From assembly GCF_000275825.1 (NCBI RefSeq), contig NZ_JH719942.1:309354-346279 (forward strand): a stretch of 36,926 bases of DNA. Reading direction: 5' to 3'. Below the pieces are notes generated by a model that had not been told where the DNA came from, made no database searches, and saw only the letters and a list, made by a program, of their open reading frames with translations. Shown here piece by piece: positions 15,322 to 24,100 of the stretch. The stretch is from Saprospira grandis DSM 2844. Its GTDB lineage: Bacteria; Bacteroidota; Bacteroidia; Chitinophagales; Saprospiraceae. Position numbers and translations under genes: made by a program. Positions within the stretch are counted from its first letter, which is position 1. The number at the start of each line of letters is the position of its first letter.

Positions 15322-16191
15322 TTAAAAATCTAGGTCCAAATCAAAGTCATCCTCATCATCCATTCCTAAATCATCATCATCATCTCCAAAGTCGAAGTCG
15401 TCATCATCGTCGTCCTCCTCATCATCGTCATCATCATCCTCATCATCGTCCTCCTCGTCTCCAAATAAATCATCATCATCCAAATCTAGACCGAGGTCGT
15501 CATCATCGTCATCATCGTCATCTCCGAATAAATCGTCGTCATCATCTCCAAAGAGGTCATCGACATCATCATCCATATCAAAGCCGAGATCATCATCATC
15601 ATCGTCAAAATCCAAATCATCTAGGTCCAAATCATCGGCTAGATCGTCTAGATTGAGGTCATCAAGGTCGAGGTCTAAATCATCATCATCCAAACCGAGG
15701 TCCAGATCGTCATCATCATCGAGGTCGAGGTCCAAATCGCCAAGATCGAGATCGTCTTCATCCAGATCCAAATCGAGGTCCAAGTCTAAATCATCATCAT
15801 CAAGGCCCAAATCCAGATCATCCAGGTCCAAATCATCATCATCCAAACCGAGGTCGAGGTCCAAATCATCTAGATCAAAATCATCATCCTCTTCAATGGC
15901 GGCGCCAGCCGCCGCAGCAGCTACGGCAGCCACAGCTACCCCCGAGCCACCAGCTTGCTCGACTTGTACAATCTCTAGATCTTCTTGCTTGAAGAGGCCT
16001 TGTTTGAGTTGGCGGCCTTCAAACCAAATACAGTTGGGGTCGCCAAAGCTAAAGCCTTGTAATTCGAGGCGGCGATCCATGGCCTTAAAAAGCTGTCCAC
16101 TTCCATCATCATCATGATTGTCTCCAATCAAACGAACAACGGTCATGAGTATATCGTTTTCTTTGTGGCGAACCACATCTCCTACTTGCAT
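15322..16191 (-). CDS. DUF2158-like protein with a giant aspartate-rich tail
   Basis: 289 residues. Residues 1-80 form a small globular domain starting MQVGDVVRHKENDILMTVVR, like the 'vGDvV.lksGgp.MtV' start of YodC/DUF2158 proteins, and include CIWFEGRQLKQGLF near 55-68. A short Gly/Ala/Val linker follows (about 81-97). Residues 98-289 are almost only Asp with Leu, Gly, Phe and a few Glu, in loosely repeating DLDLDDLDLG and LFGDDDDD units, ending DFDLDLDF. The tail must be disordered or metal-bound and carries a huge negative charge. DNA of the tail is a GAT/GAC microsatellite-like tract prone to length change. A second, shorter DUF2158-like gene lies 43 bases upstream on the same strand. 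Function unknown. Confidence 0.8.
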   Translation of the reverse strand: MQVGDVVRHKENDILMTVVRLIGDNHDDDGSGQLFKAMDRRLELQGFSFGDPNCIWFEGRQLKQGLFKQEDLEIVQVEQAGGSGVAVAAVAAAAAGAAIEEDDDFDLDDLDLDLGLDDDDLDLDDLDLGLDDDDLDLDLDLDLDEDDLDLGDLDLDLDDDDDLDLGLDDDDLDLDLDDLNLDDLADDLDLDDLDFDDDDDDLGFDMDDDVDDLFGDDDDDLFGDDDDDDDDDLGLDLDDDDLFGDEEDDDEDDDDDDEEDDDDDDFDFGDDDDDLGMDDEDDFDLDLDF

Positions 16192-16234
16192 ATTTTTTGG
16201 TTTAAACAGGGATTAAACTAAGTAAAAGCTGGGG

Positions 16235-16519
16235 CTACCAGTCGTCATCATCATCGTCATCATCATCGCCTCCGGCTCCTACTTCGGCCAAAAACTTACC
16301 ATCGGGCGTTTTGAGGCAAACGGCCTTAAAGGTTTGGACCTTTCTTTTGGTGTTTCCCTTGGCATCTTCGGTCTGGAACTCGCAGGTGATGTCTCCTTTC
16401 TTAAATCCCTTGAGCAAAGCGGCCTTTTCGCGGCTACTTCCACTACCCGTCAAAATATTTTTAATAATCATTTCTGGGCCTCCAGATTTTAAGAGGACCA
16501 CATCTCCTATTTCAGCCAT
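16235..16519 (-). CDS. DUF2158-like protein with poly-Asp tip
   Basis: 94 residues. It opens MAEIGDVVLLKSGGPEMIIK, a clear DUF2158 (YodC-like) start. The middle is basic and carries EFQTEDAKGNTKRKVQTFKA, then CLKTPDGKFLAEVGAGG. It ends in nine Asp and a final Trp. The same plan (small domain, glycine linker, acidic tail, terminal aromatic) occurs in the downstream neighbour, so the two are probably paralogues in one operon (43-base gap). Cytoplasmic, role unknown. Confidence 0.85.
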   Translation of the reverse strand: MAEIGDVVLLKSGGPEMIIKNILTGSGSSREKAALLKGFKKGDITCEFQTEDAKGNTKRKVQTFKAVCLKTPDGKFLAEVGAGGDDDDDDDDDW

Positions 16520-16612
16520 ATCTTTATTTTTTTGTTGTGGTTCTAAATATAGAAGATTCGCCCACGATTTACAAAGGAGATGTTAATTTTTTTCCGCAGA
16601 CTTTTAGTGTAC

Positions 16613-16648
16613 AAAAAAAAAGCGCCCAGAATTTAAATTCTGGACGCT
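16613..16648 (-). terminator. Terminator of the small secreted-protein gene
   Basis: A near-perfect palindrome AGCGCCCAGAATTTAAATTC... at 16621-16648 has one mismatched pair and is followed on the minus strand by a run of nine T (A run 16613-16621). It lies 9 bases beyond the stop of the 16657-17157 gene. Confidence 0.85.
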
Positions 16649-16656
16649 CTATAAAT

Positions 16657-17157
16657 TTATTTGTTCATTAGCAACAGGGCAGCCGCTCTGGCTTCCTCTA
16701 AAAAGGCGCAACTATAGCTTTCTTTTTTGAGTTCGGCCAGTTTAGCAGCCAATTTCTTTTCGTCTTGGAGTTGCTCCGCAGCCAAAACCTCCCAGTAGTT
16801 GGGGTAATCTTCCAAAATAGCGGCCTGCGCTTCTTTTAGCGAGCAGTTTTCTTTGGTCGATTTTAGGTAGGTCTTAATGTTTTCGGCCCATTTCTGGGCA
16901 TCTTCGGCAGAAACATCAGCCAAAATGGCCTTAACTTCCTCCTCCCCTTCTGCATAGGCCAAATTGCCAATTAGGTCCTGCAGTTCTTGCGAAATTGCAG
17001 CCGTATAAAGATCATTGAGGCAAAAACAATGCACATCTAACTGAGCATTGAGCAAGTCTTCCGCAGTCAAGTCTACGGCTTCTTCTACTTCTTCCTCTTG
17101 GGCCCAAATTTGGGGCAGTTGTAGGGCCATCAAGGCCAAAATCAGGAAAATACGCAT
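16657..17157 (-). CDS. Secreted helical protein of unknown function
   Basis: 166 residues, signal peptide MRIFLILALMALQLPQIWAQ (cut after about 19). The mature part is acidic and helical (EEEVEEAVDLTAEDLLNAQL...). Four cysteines at spaced positions (HCFC near 43-46, ENCSL near 107, YSCAF near 152) could form two disulfides in the periplasm. No enzyme motif or known family recognised. Transcribed alone: a strong terminator follows and the upstream gap is a repeat region. Confidence 0.6.
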   Translation of the reverse strand: MRIFLILALMALQLPQIWAQEEEVEEAVDLTAEDLLNAQLDVHCFCLNDLYTAAISQELQDLIGNLAYAEGEEEVKAILADVSAEDAQKWAENIKTYLKSTKENCSLKEAQAAILEDYPNYWEVLAAEQLQDEKKLAAKLAELKKESYSCAFLEEARAAALLLMNK

Positions 17158-17310
17158 GGCTTAAAAAGATTAAATGCTAAGATAAAAAATGCTTTTTAAG
17201 CTAGTTGGGCGTTCAGCCGTTTCCGGCCAAGCTAGGGAGCCCAGGGCTCCTGTCTTTTCGCTTTCCTAGCAGGGTCAAAGAACTATATAAAAAACTGATT
17301 AACAGCTTTT

Positions 17311-17345
17311 AAGAGCAGTTCAAAAAATTAAGATTAACTGCTCTT
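17311..17345. other. Perfect inverted repeat in the 17158-17822 gap
   Basis: AAGAGCAGTT (17311-17320) pairs perfectly with AACTGCTCTT (17336-17345) and is followed by TATTTTTAAT. It may act as a weak terminator. The rest of this 665-base gap is GC-rich repeat copies F1 and F2 and AT-rich spacer. I see no gene. Confidence 0.4.
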
Positions 17346-17423
17346 TATTTTTAATAAAGCTACTACTCTTTTTCTATTCTCCTCGCTTTTCCCTACTTTT
17401 TTTTGCCTCTTTTTTAGTTAATG

Positions 17424-17572
17424 TTTTGGGGCCCGCGGCCAGCTTCGCTGGCCGCCGCTATGGTCCGGGGCTCGCAAGTCTGCTCGGCCCTCCTTTTTTT
17501 GCGCCAAAGCGCAAAAAAACTCGGTCTGGCCTAGCGGCCACCCCTCCCCAGCGCTGGGCCACTCCACCCTCC
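17424..17572 (+). repeat. GC-rich hairpin repeat, copy F1 (plus orientation)
   Basis: Starts TTTTGGGGCCCGCGGCC, carries GGGGCTCGCAAGTCTGCTCG, CGGTCTGGCC and GGCCACCCCTCC. Its variable hairpin is TTTTTTGCGCC..GGCGCAAAAAA-like. It faces copy F2 as an inverted pair. Confidence 0.8.
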
Positions 17573-17618
17573 TTTTTGCTTTTGGCCTTGGGCTTCGGTG
17601 GCTAAATTTGGTCCAGAA

Positions 17619-17814
17619 CAGGCGGCTTCGCCGCCTGTAAAGGGCCGAAGGCCCGCGGCTGAGGGGCTGTAGCAGGGCCGCCAAAGGCGGCAGACCAAGG
17701 AGCAAAGCGACGCAGGGCCGAGCAGGCCTGCGAGCTGCGACAACCAGCCCCAAAGGGGCGCCAGTTCGACGAAGTAAATGGCCCGCCCCGACCAAAGGGA
17801 GGGGCAGCCCCAAA
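17619..17814 (-). repeat. GC-rich hairpin repeat, copy F2 (minus orientation)
   Basis: Begins with the hairpin CAGGCGGCTTCGCCGCCTG, includes GGGCCGAGCAGGCCTGCGAGC, and closes GGGGCAGCCCCAAA just before the end of the DUF1501 gene. The centre between the blocks is shuffled relative to copy A. Confidence 0.75.
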
Positions 17815-17822
17815 TCCTCCTC

Positions 17823-19019
17823 CTAAAAAATATCGAGCTTGGGCAAACTGCGGCCCAAAACGGCCTGAGCATCCCCTTGCAACCAATCGGAAAGGATGGC
17901 CTGATAGACCCGCCGAAAATCAATATCATAAATCAAATCGCCCTGATCGAGTTGGCTTAAAGAAGCCGGAGCATTATAAATTCCCGCCTTTTTAAGGCCC
18001 CCACCCATCAAATAGAGGTTGTTGGCCGTGCCATGATCACTGCCGCCACTGCCATTTTCGGCCAAACGCCGCCCAAACTCCGAAAAGGTCATGATAAGCG
18101 TGTTTTCCCACTCTCCTGCCTTGCGCAACTCTTGGCGAAGGGCAGCCACCGCCTGCGCATATTGGCCCAAAAGCTGGGCCTGCTTATTCTTTTGATTGGC
18201 ATGAGTGTCAAAGCCCGTCAGACTGGCATAATAAATCTGGGTTTCGCAACCCGCCGCAATCAACTCGGCCATTTGCTTGAGGTCCTTGCCAAAGCCCGTT
18301 TTGGGGTAATCGCCCGAAGAAGTGTAGAGCTGGGCTTTCTCCATTAGGTAGTTGGCCGAAGACTCGGTTTCGCCCAAAGTTTGATATAAATAGGCCAATT
18401 GCTCATGCTCTGCCGCATGTTGCTGCTCTAAAAGGGCCTGAATAATGGGGCTGTTGAGCTGTCGTTTGAACTGCTTGGGATTATTAACCGCCAAGGCCGC
18501 CATTTTATCTCCTTTGAGGGCCAAACTCAGTTGGTTATCGAGCTCTATGGCGGTATAGGGTTTGGTCTGCGGCAGCTCCTCCAAATAGCGGCCCAACCAG
18601 CCTTTGGACCAAAATTCATTGGCCGCAGAACCCGTCTGCCAAATATCCATGGACCGAAAATGAGAACGGTCGGGATCGGGATAGCCCACGGCATTTAAAA
18701 TTAGGCATTCTCCCTCTTCCCAAAGCGTTTGCAGGGGCTGCATAGCGGGGTTCCAGCCCTGCAATTCATCCAATTTGATGAGCTCCTGCTTGGGAATGGC
18801 CAAGCGGGGGCGTTTTTGGTAGTAAATATCGTCCTCAAAAGGGACCAAGGTATTGAGGCCATCATTGCCGCCCGTCAGTTGTAGGATAATTAGGCGTTTG
18901 TCCTTAAATTCGGTCTTGCCCTTCCAGTCATTTTGATAGGCCTTAAGAAAGGCCGGCAACAGCATGGCGCCCGCCGTTACGACTGCCGATTTTTTTAGAA
19001 AACTTCTTCGATTCAACAT
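17823..19019 (-). CDS. DUF1501 family exported protein
   Basis: 398 residues. It starts with a twin-arginine-like signal (RRSFLKKS, 4-11, followed by a hydrophobic stretch). DUF1501 features: KRLIILQLTGGNDGLNTLVP (about 41-60), the HFRSMDIWQTGS block, TGFDTHANQKNKQAQLLGQY and EFGRRLAENGSGGSDHGTAN, typical of the sulfatase-like alkaline-phosphatase fold of this family. Substrate unknown. It lies 10 bases downstream of a DUF1800 gene. The two families are conserved neighbours in many Bacteroidota and Planctomycetota, so they probably act together in the periplasm or outside. Confidence 0.9.
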   Translation of the reverse strand: MLNRRSFLKKSAVVTAGAMLLPAFLKAYQNDWKGKTEFKDKRLIILQLTGGNDGLNTLVPFEDDIYYQKRPRLAIPKQELIKLDELQGWNPAMQPLQTLWEEGECLILNAVGYPDPDRSHFRSMDIWQTGSAANEFWSKGWLGRYLEELPQTKPYTAIELDNQLSLALKGDKMAALAVNNPKQFKRQLNSPIIQALLEQQHAAEHEQLAYLYQTLGETESSANYLMEKAQLYTSSGDYPKTGFGKDLKQMAELIAAGCETQIYYASLTGFDTHANQKNKQAQLLGQYAQAVAALRQELRKAGEWENTLIMTFSEFGRRLAENGSGGSDHGTANNLYLMGGGLKKAGIYNAPASLSQLDQGDLIYDIDFRRVYQAILSDWLQGDAQAVLGRSLPKLDIF

Positions 19020-19029
19020 AGGGGGAGGT

Positions 19030-20415
19030 TTAGCAAATTTGGAATTCGGGAGTAGATAAAAGCAAAAGACTGCCGGCCTTAATTTTTTCTTCTTTTGTTT
19101 GGGCCAAACTCAAATACGCCTGAAAATTGGGGGCCGATAGCTTGGGGGCCTGCAAAAGCAGATAATCGCTCAATTCGGCCAGGATATCCTTTTCTTGGCC
19201 ACAAAGCTTATTTAGTGGGGCCAAATTGGCCCTAACGGCCAGCTTCCGAAAGCCCTTGCCGCGGCCTGCGGCCTTGGGGTCGTCTTTGGGCCGAAAGACA
19301 ATATTCGTTTTTTCAAAGATTGCTGCGGCCAAATTGAGGCGCATGAGTAGGAGGCTGTGGTCGATCCAGCTACGCCCCCCGGGCCAGCCCGCCACATTGG
19401 GCGGTTTGAAGAGCAATTGGCCCAAGACCTGCTGTGGTTGGATCCAAGCCTGTTCGTTTTCTGCCTGAAGGTCTAGAATGCGGGCCAAATGGACCAGCAA
19501 AAAGACCGGACTCTTAATATTGGCCCCTAAATGCTCTGGCCGATAAAACCATTTGGCCTCAAATAAAAAGCGTAGACTAACTTTGAGATCATAATTACTA
19601 CTATATATAGTATTGGCTAGGGCCGAAATATGTTTTTTATTGGGCTGTCGCTCATTGACAAAAAAGGCATAAAGCTTTTCGGCCAGAAACTCGGCGCAGC
19701 GCTTTTGCTGCAAAATGATATTGATGATGTCTTCTCCGCCAAAATTGCCTGTTTGGCCCATAAAGGTTTTGCTGCCCGCATCATGTTGCCGCTCCTTAAA
19801 TTTAAATTGGGCCTTTTGAGCGTTGCAATGCCAGCCCGTAAAAGCCCTAGCCGATTCCTTAATATCTTGCTCCTTATAATGGCCCCGCCCCAAAGTGAAG
19901 AGCTCCATTAGTTCTCGGGCAAAGTTTTCATTGGGTTTTTTCTTGCGGTTTTGCTGATTATTGAGGTACAAAATCATGGCCGTAGATTTAGATACCGCCA
20001 GAAGCAAATCCTTAAAATTGCCCAAGGCATGCTGCCGAATGGCGGCCAAGTACTCCTCTGCATGATGGTGCAATTTAGGCTCGCAAGCAAAATGCCCATG
20101 CCAGAACAAAGCCATTTTATCAAGCAAAGGGCTCTCCTTTTTGGGCCGAATCATCCGCTCTATCCATTGGTTATTCACCTGTTTGCGGAGTTTTCTCGAT
20201 TTTTTGCGCAGCATTCTCCGTTTTTCCTTGCTCAGGCTTTTGGGGTCTTCCGGATAAGCAAAAGCCAGAGGAGCAAAAGGCTGGGCTTCGGTCTGTTTAA
20301 AGAGCGCTGCTATTTGTTGTTTTAGGGGTTCCTTTCTTTTTTGGGCCCATTCTTCGGGGCGTAGGCCAAAGCCCGCCCGAAGATGAAGCTGCTTTATTTT
20401 TTCTTCTGTTTTCAT
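19030..20415 (-). CDS. DUF1800 family protein
   Basis: 461 residues. Matches DUF1800 along its length: the N-terminal LHLRAGFGLRPEEW, MALFWHGHFACEP near the first third, NENFARELMELFTLGRGHY with the following ARAFTGWHCN, HDAGSKTFMGQTGNFGGED and LFKPPNVAGWPGGRSWIDHS. No clear signal peptide at this start; the N-terminus is unusually lysine- and arginine-rich up to residue 90. Function unknown for the family. First gene of the pair with DUF1501. Confidence 0.9.
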   Translation of the reverse strand: MKTEEKIKQLHLRAGFGLRPEEWAQKRKEPLKQQIAALFKQTEAQPFAPLAFAYPEDPKSLSKEKRRMLRKKSRKLRKQVNNQWIERMIRPKKESPLLDKMALFWHGHFACEPKLHHHAEEYLAAIRQHALGNFKDLLLAVSKSTAMILYLNNQQNRKKKPNENFARELMELFTLGRGHYKEQDIKESARAFTGWHCNAQKAQFKFKERQHDAGSKTFMGQTGNFGGEDIINIILQQKRCAEFLAEKLYAFFVNERQPNKKHISALANTIYSSNYDLKVSLRFLFEAKWFYRPEHLGANIKSPVFLLVHLARILDLQAENEQAWIQPQQVLGQLLFKPPNVAGWPGGRSWIDHSLLLMRLNLAAAIFEKTNIVFRPKDDPKAAGRGKGFRKLAVRANLAPLNKLCGQEKDILAELSDYLLLQAPKLSAPNFQAYLSLAQTKEEKIKAGSLLLLSTPEFQIC

Positions 20416-20495
20416 GCCGTTTTATTTTTAGATCCTTTAGGCCATAATTTGTTTAATGCTCCCAATCTCATTTTGTGCCAATTTTGGGCTACGTA

Positions 20496-20526
20496 TAAAA
20501 AAAGGGCGGATATTTTTCTCCGCCCT
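20496..20526 (-). terminator. Rho-independent terminator, minus strand
   Basis: AGGGCGGA (20503-20510) pairs with TCCGCCCT (20519-20526), followed on the minus strand by seven T. It lies 9 bases past the stop of the 34-codon frame at 20535-20639 and upstream of the DUF1800 gene. Confidence 0.8.
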
Positions 20527-20534
20527 AGGCTAGA

Positions 20535-20639
20535 TTAAAGTCGATTTTCTTTTTCAACGAGATAAGTCGTTAAGGAAGGCAAAGACTTATGAATCCGCCT
20601 TAGCTCTTCTTCTGAAATTTGCCCTTTATAGATAGCCAT
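20535..20639 (-). CDS. Short ORF or 3' remnant of a gene cut by a GC-rich repeat
   Basis: 34 codons from the ATG at 20639: MAIYKGQISEEELRRIHKSL then PSLTTYLVEKENRL. Composition is normal for a helical protein, and a strong terminator follows 9 bases downstream, which argues that something is transcribed here. The frame stays open upstream through KKIKRDEL into repeat copy G1, so it may be the tail of a longer gene replaced by the repeat. No family recognised. Confidence 0.35.
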   Translation of the reverse strand: MAIYKGQISEEELRRIHKSLPSLTTYLVEKENRL

Positions 20640-20660
20640 CAGTTCATCTCTTTTTATTTT

Positions 20661-20802
20661 TTTGGGGCCTCCGCTGCGGCTTCGCCTTGCGGCGCTACGT
20701 TCCGCAGCTCGCTCTTCGCTCGGCCCTGCGGCCTGACGGCCTTGGTCTGCGGCTGCGCCGCACTGCTGCACATCGCTAGGCCGAATGGCCTTCGGCCATT
20801 TC
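20661..20802 (+). repeat. GC-rich hairpin repeat, copy G1 (plus orientation)
   Basis: TTTTTGGGGCCTCCGCTGCGG start, GCAGCTCGCTCTTCGCTCGG, hairpin GGCCTGACGGCC, GGTCTGCGGCTGCGCCGCAC and CACATCGCTAGGCCG. It faces G2 across about 45 bases. The 480-base gap 20640-21119 holds only G1, G2 and the leader of dnaE. Confidence 0.85.
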
Positions 20803-20846
20803 TAGGACCAAGGCCTAGCCGCCGAAGAAAACAGCCAAAAGAAAAA

Positions 20847-20990
20847 AAACCGATGAGCGGCCCAGCGCTGCGGAGGGGTGGCCGAAGGCCAGACCGAAGG
20901 CGAAACGAAGTGTAGCCTGAAGGGCCGAACAGCCCTGTGAGCCCCGCAGCATAGCGGCGGCCAGCTTGCTGGCCGCGGGCCCCAAAAAAA
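20847..20990 (-). repeat. GC-rich hairpin repeat, copy G2 (minus orientation)
   Basis: GCGGCCCAGCGCTGCGGAGG, GTGGCCGAAGGCCAGACCG, GGGCCGAACAGCCCTGTGAGC, CCCCGCAGCATAGCGGCGG and end GCGGGCCCCAAAAAAA. With G1 it makes a long imperfect inverted repeat. Confidence 0.85.
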
Positions 20991-21119
20991 CCCGAAAAAT
21001 AGAAAGCCAAAAAAAGGAAGAAATCAAGTCTGAAGGCATAAAAAAAACAAAAAGTTGCAAGCCTTTGGCCATCCCGACGGCCTTTTGTATGTTGCAAAGC
21101 ACTCAAAAAAATAGGAAGG

Positions 21120-24100
21120 ATGGAAGATTTTGTACATCTACATTGTCATACGCAATTTTCTTTGCTCGATGGGGCCTCGAACATTGGGGTGATGATGGAT
21201 AAGGCGGCTGCAGATGGGATGAAAGCCGTAGCATTGACCGATCATGGAAATATGTTTGGGGCCTTTAAGTTTGTGGCCGAGGCCGAAAAACGAGACCTAA
21301 AACCCATTGTGGGCTGTGAATTTTATATGGTAGAAGACCGGCATCGCCGCAGTTTTGCAAAGGCCAAAGGCGAGCGAGACCGCCGTTTTCATCAGTTGTT
21401 GTTGGCCAAAAACCAGCAGGGCTATCAAAACCTATCCAAGCTTTGTTCGCTGGGCTTTATTGAGGGACTCTACTCCAAGTTCCCTAGAATTGATAAGGAG
21501 CTGATTGAAAAATATCATGAGGGCCTGATTGCGACTAGCTGCTGTATTGGGGCCGAGATTCCCCAAGCCATTATGCACGGCAAAATAGAGGAGGCCGAAC
21601 AAAAACTCAAGTGGTGGCTCGACCTTTTTGGGGAAGATTTCTACATTGAAATCCAAAGACACCGAGGGCTAGAAAACATTGATGGTCTGGGCATTAGCCA
21701 AGAAGACATCAACCAGCAGCTCTTAAAGTTTGCCCAAAAATATGAGGTAAAAGTTATTGCCACCAACGACTCTCATTATGTAGAAGAAGACGATTGGACG
21801 GCCCACGATATGTTGCTTTGTATCAATACGGGCTCTTTGGTACAGGACGAAAAACGCTTTAAGTTTTCGAGCTCTGACTACTACTTTAAGAGTCAGCAGC
21901 AGATGAATAACTTGTTCTTAGATCGGCCCGATTCGATTGCGAACACCATAGAGATCTATGACAAAATTGACAAGCTCAAGCTGGCCCGAGATGTCCTTTT
22001 GCCTGCCTTTCCCCTGCCCAAAGAGTTTAAGACGCAGGATGATTATCTGCGGCATTTGACCTATGTGGGCGCCAAACGACGCTATGGGAGCATTACCCCT
22101 GCGATTAAGGAGCGTTTGGACTTTGAGCTGGAGGTGATTCGGCAGTCCGGCTATCCTGGCTACTTCCTGATTGTGCAAGATTTTACCACCGTAGCCAGAG
22201 AATTAAAAGTATCGGTGGGGCCAGGTCGGGGTTCTGCTGCGGGTTCTGCCGTGGCCTATTGTGTGGGGATTACGAATGTGGACCCTATTAAGTACGACCT
22301 CCTATTTGAGCGTTTCCTCAATCCGAGTCGGGTATCTATGCCCGATATTGATATTGACTTTGATGATGTGGGTCGAGAGAAAGTGATTCAGTACGTCATT
22401 GATAAATATGGCCAAAACCAAGTGGCCCAAATTATTACTTATGGCTCTATGGCGGCCCGTTCTTCTTTGCGAGATGTGGGCCGGGTAATGGATGTGCCCC
22501 TACCCGAAGTGGACCGAGTGGCCAAGACCTTTCCGGCTCATCTGAGCGCCACCCTCAAAAAGGTATTGGGCAAAGATGGCGTAGACCCCAAGCTATTGGG
22601 CAAACTCAATAGTGATGAAAAAACCCAAGCCGAGGAGTTCCGCCAATTGGCCGCAGGTCAAGACACCATTGGCGAGATGATCCGCAATGCCAAAAAGCTA
22701 GAGGGCTCTATCCGAAGTACGGGCATTCATGCCTGTGGGGTGGTGATTACGCCCGACGATATTACCAACTACGTCCCGGTGACCGTAGCCAAGGACTCTA
22801 ACCTCTTGGTCTCGCAGTTTGACAACTCTGTGGCCGAGGATGCGGGCTTGCTCAAGATGGACTTTTTGGGCCTCAAAACCCTGAGCATCATCAAAGATGC
22901 CGTGGCCATGATTAAGGAAAACCATGGCGTAGACATAGAACCCGATGAGCTGCCCTTGGATGATCCCAAAACCTATGCGCTCTTTCAGCGAGGAGAAACT
23001 GTGGGGATTTTCCAGTATGAATCTGCGGGGATGCAAAAGCATATGCGGGCCTTAGAGCCCACCACTTTTGCGGATCTCATTGCCATGAACGCCCTTTATC
23101 GGCCTGGCCCCTTGCAGTACATCCCCGAGTTTATTGATCGGAAGCATGGCCGCAAACCCATTGTTTACGATTTGCCCGATATGGAAGAATATCTGGCCGA
23201 AACCTATGGAATTACCGTCTATCAGGAGCAAGTAATGTTGCTTTCGCAGAAATTGGCGGGCTTTAGTAAGGGCGAAGCCGATACCCTGCGTAAAGCGATG
23301 GGAAAAAAGAAGAAAAAGCTCATTGATCAGATGTTTCCCAAGTTTGAAAAAGGCGGAGAAGAGCGGGGACATCCGAAGAAAATTCTCAAAAAGATCTGGC
23401 AAGACTGGGAGGCCTTTGCCTCTTATGCCTTTAATAAATCGCATTCTACTTGCTATGCCTTTGTGGCCTTTCAGACGGCTTACCTCAAGGCGCATTATCC
23501 TGCGGAATTTATGGCTTCGGTCCTTTCGCACAACAAGGATAATATGGAGAGTGTAAGTTTCTTCATTGCCGAATGTAAGGCGCAGGGCGTCGATGTACTG
23601 GGGCCAGATGTCAATGAAAGTAAGCTCGACTTCTACGCCACCCCCAAGGGGCGCATCCGCTTTGGGCTTTCGGCCCTAAAAGGTGTGGGCCAAGGCCCTG
23701 TAGAAGCTATTTTGGAGGCCAGAGAAGAAGCCGTTTTCACGGATTTGGTCGATATGACCCAACGCATCAATCTCCGATCTGCCAACCGTCGATGCTTTGA
23801 GAGTTTGGTCTTGGGCGGCGCCCTAGATGCCTTTGACCTGCCTCGAGCCGCTTATTTTGCCCCCTATGATGACCGCCAAAGTTATTTGGAGGCCGTGATT
23901 AAGTATGGTAACGCCTTTCAGAAGCAGAAAAATGACTTTAGTCAGTCGCTTTTTGGCGCCACCGCCATGGAGGAAAGCATGCCCCCACCCAAGGTTCCTG
24001 AGGCCGACCCCTGGCCCTTGTTGGCCCGCCTGAAAAAGGAGAAAGAGGTGGCCGGTTTCTACCTTTCTGGCCATCCGCTAGATGACTACAAACTAGCCGT

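Noticed and set aside
15653-16117. Ser/Arg-rich plus-strand ORF
   Set aside because: Mirror of the GAT/GAC aspartate tract of the minus-strand gene (antisense codons give Ser and Arg). No independent support.
17418-17960. Several overlapping ORFs in the GC-rich region before the DUF1501 gene
   Set aside because: They are open only because the repeats are GC-rich. They carry repeat-derived peptides (e.g. LAGLLGP, PFGRGG) found at every repeat copy.
20654-21106. Hydrophobic/basic ORFs upstream of dnaE
   Set aside because: Translation of repeats G1 and G2. Similar peptides appear at copies B and K.
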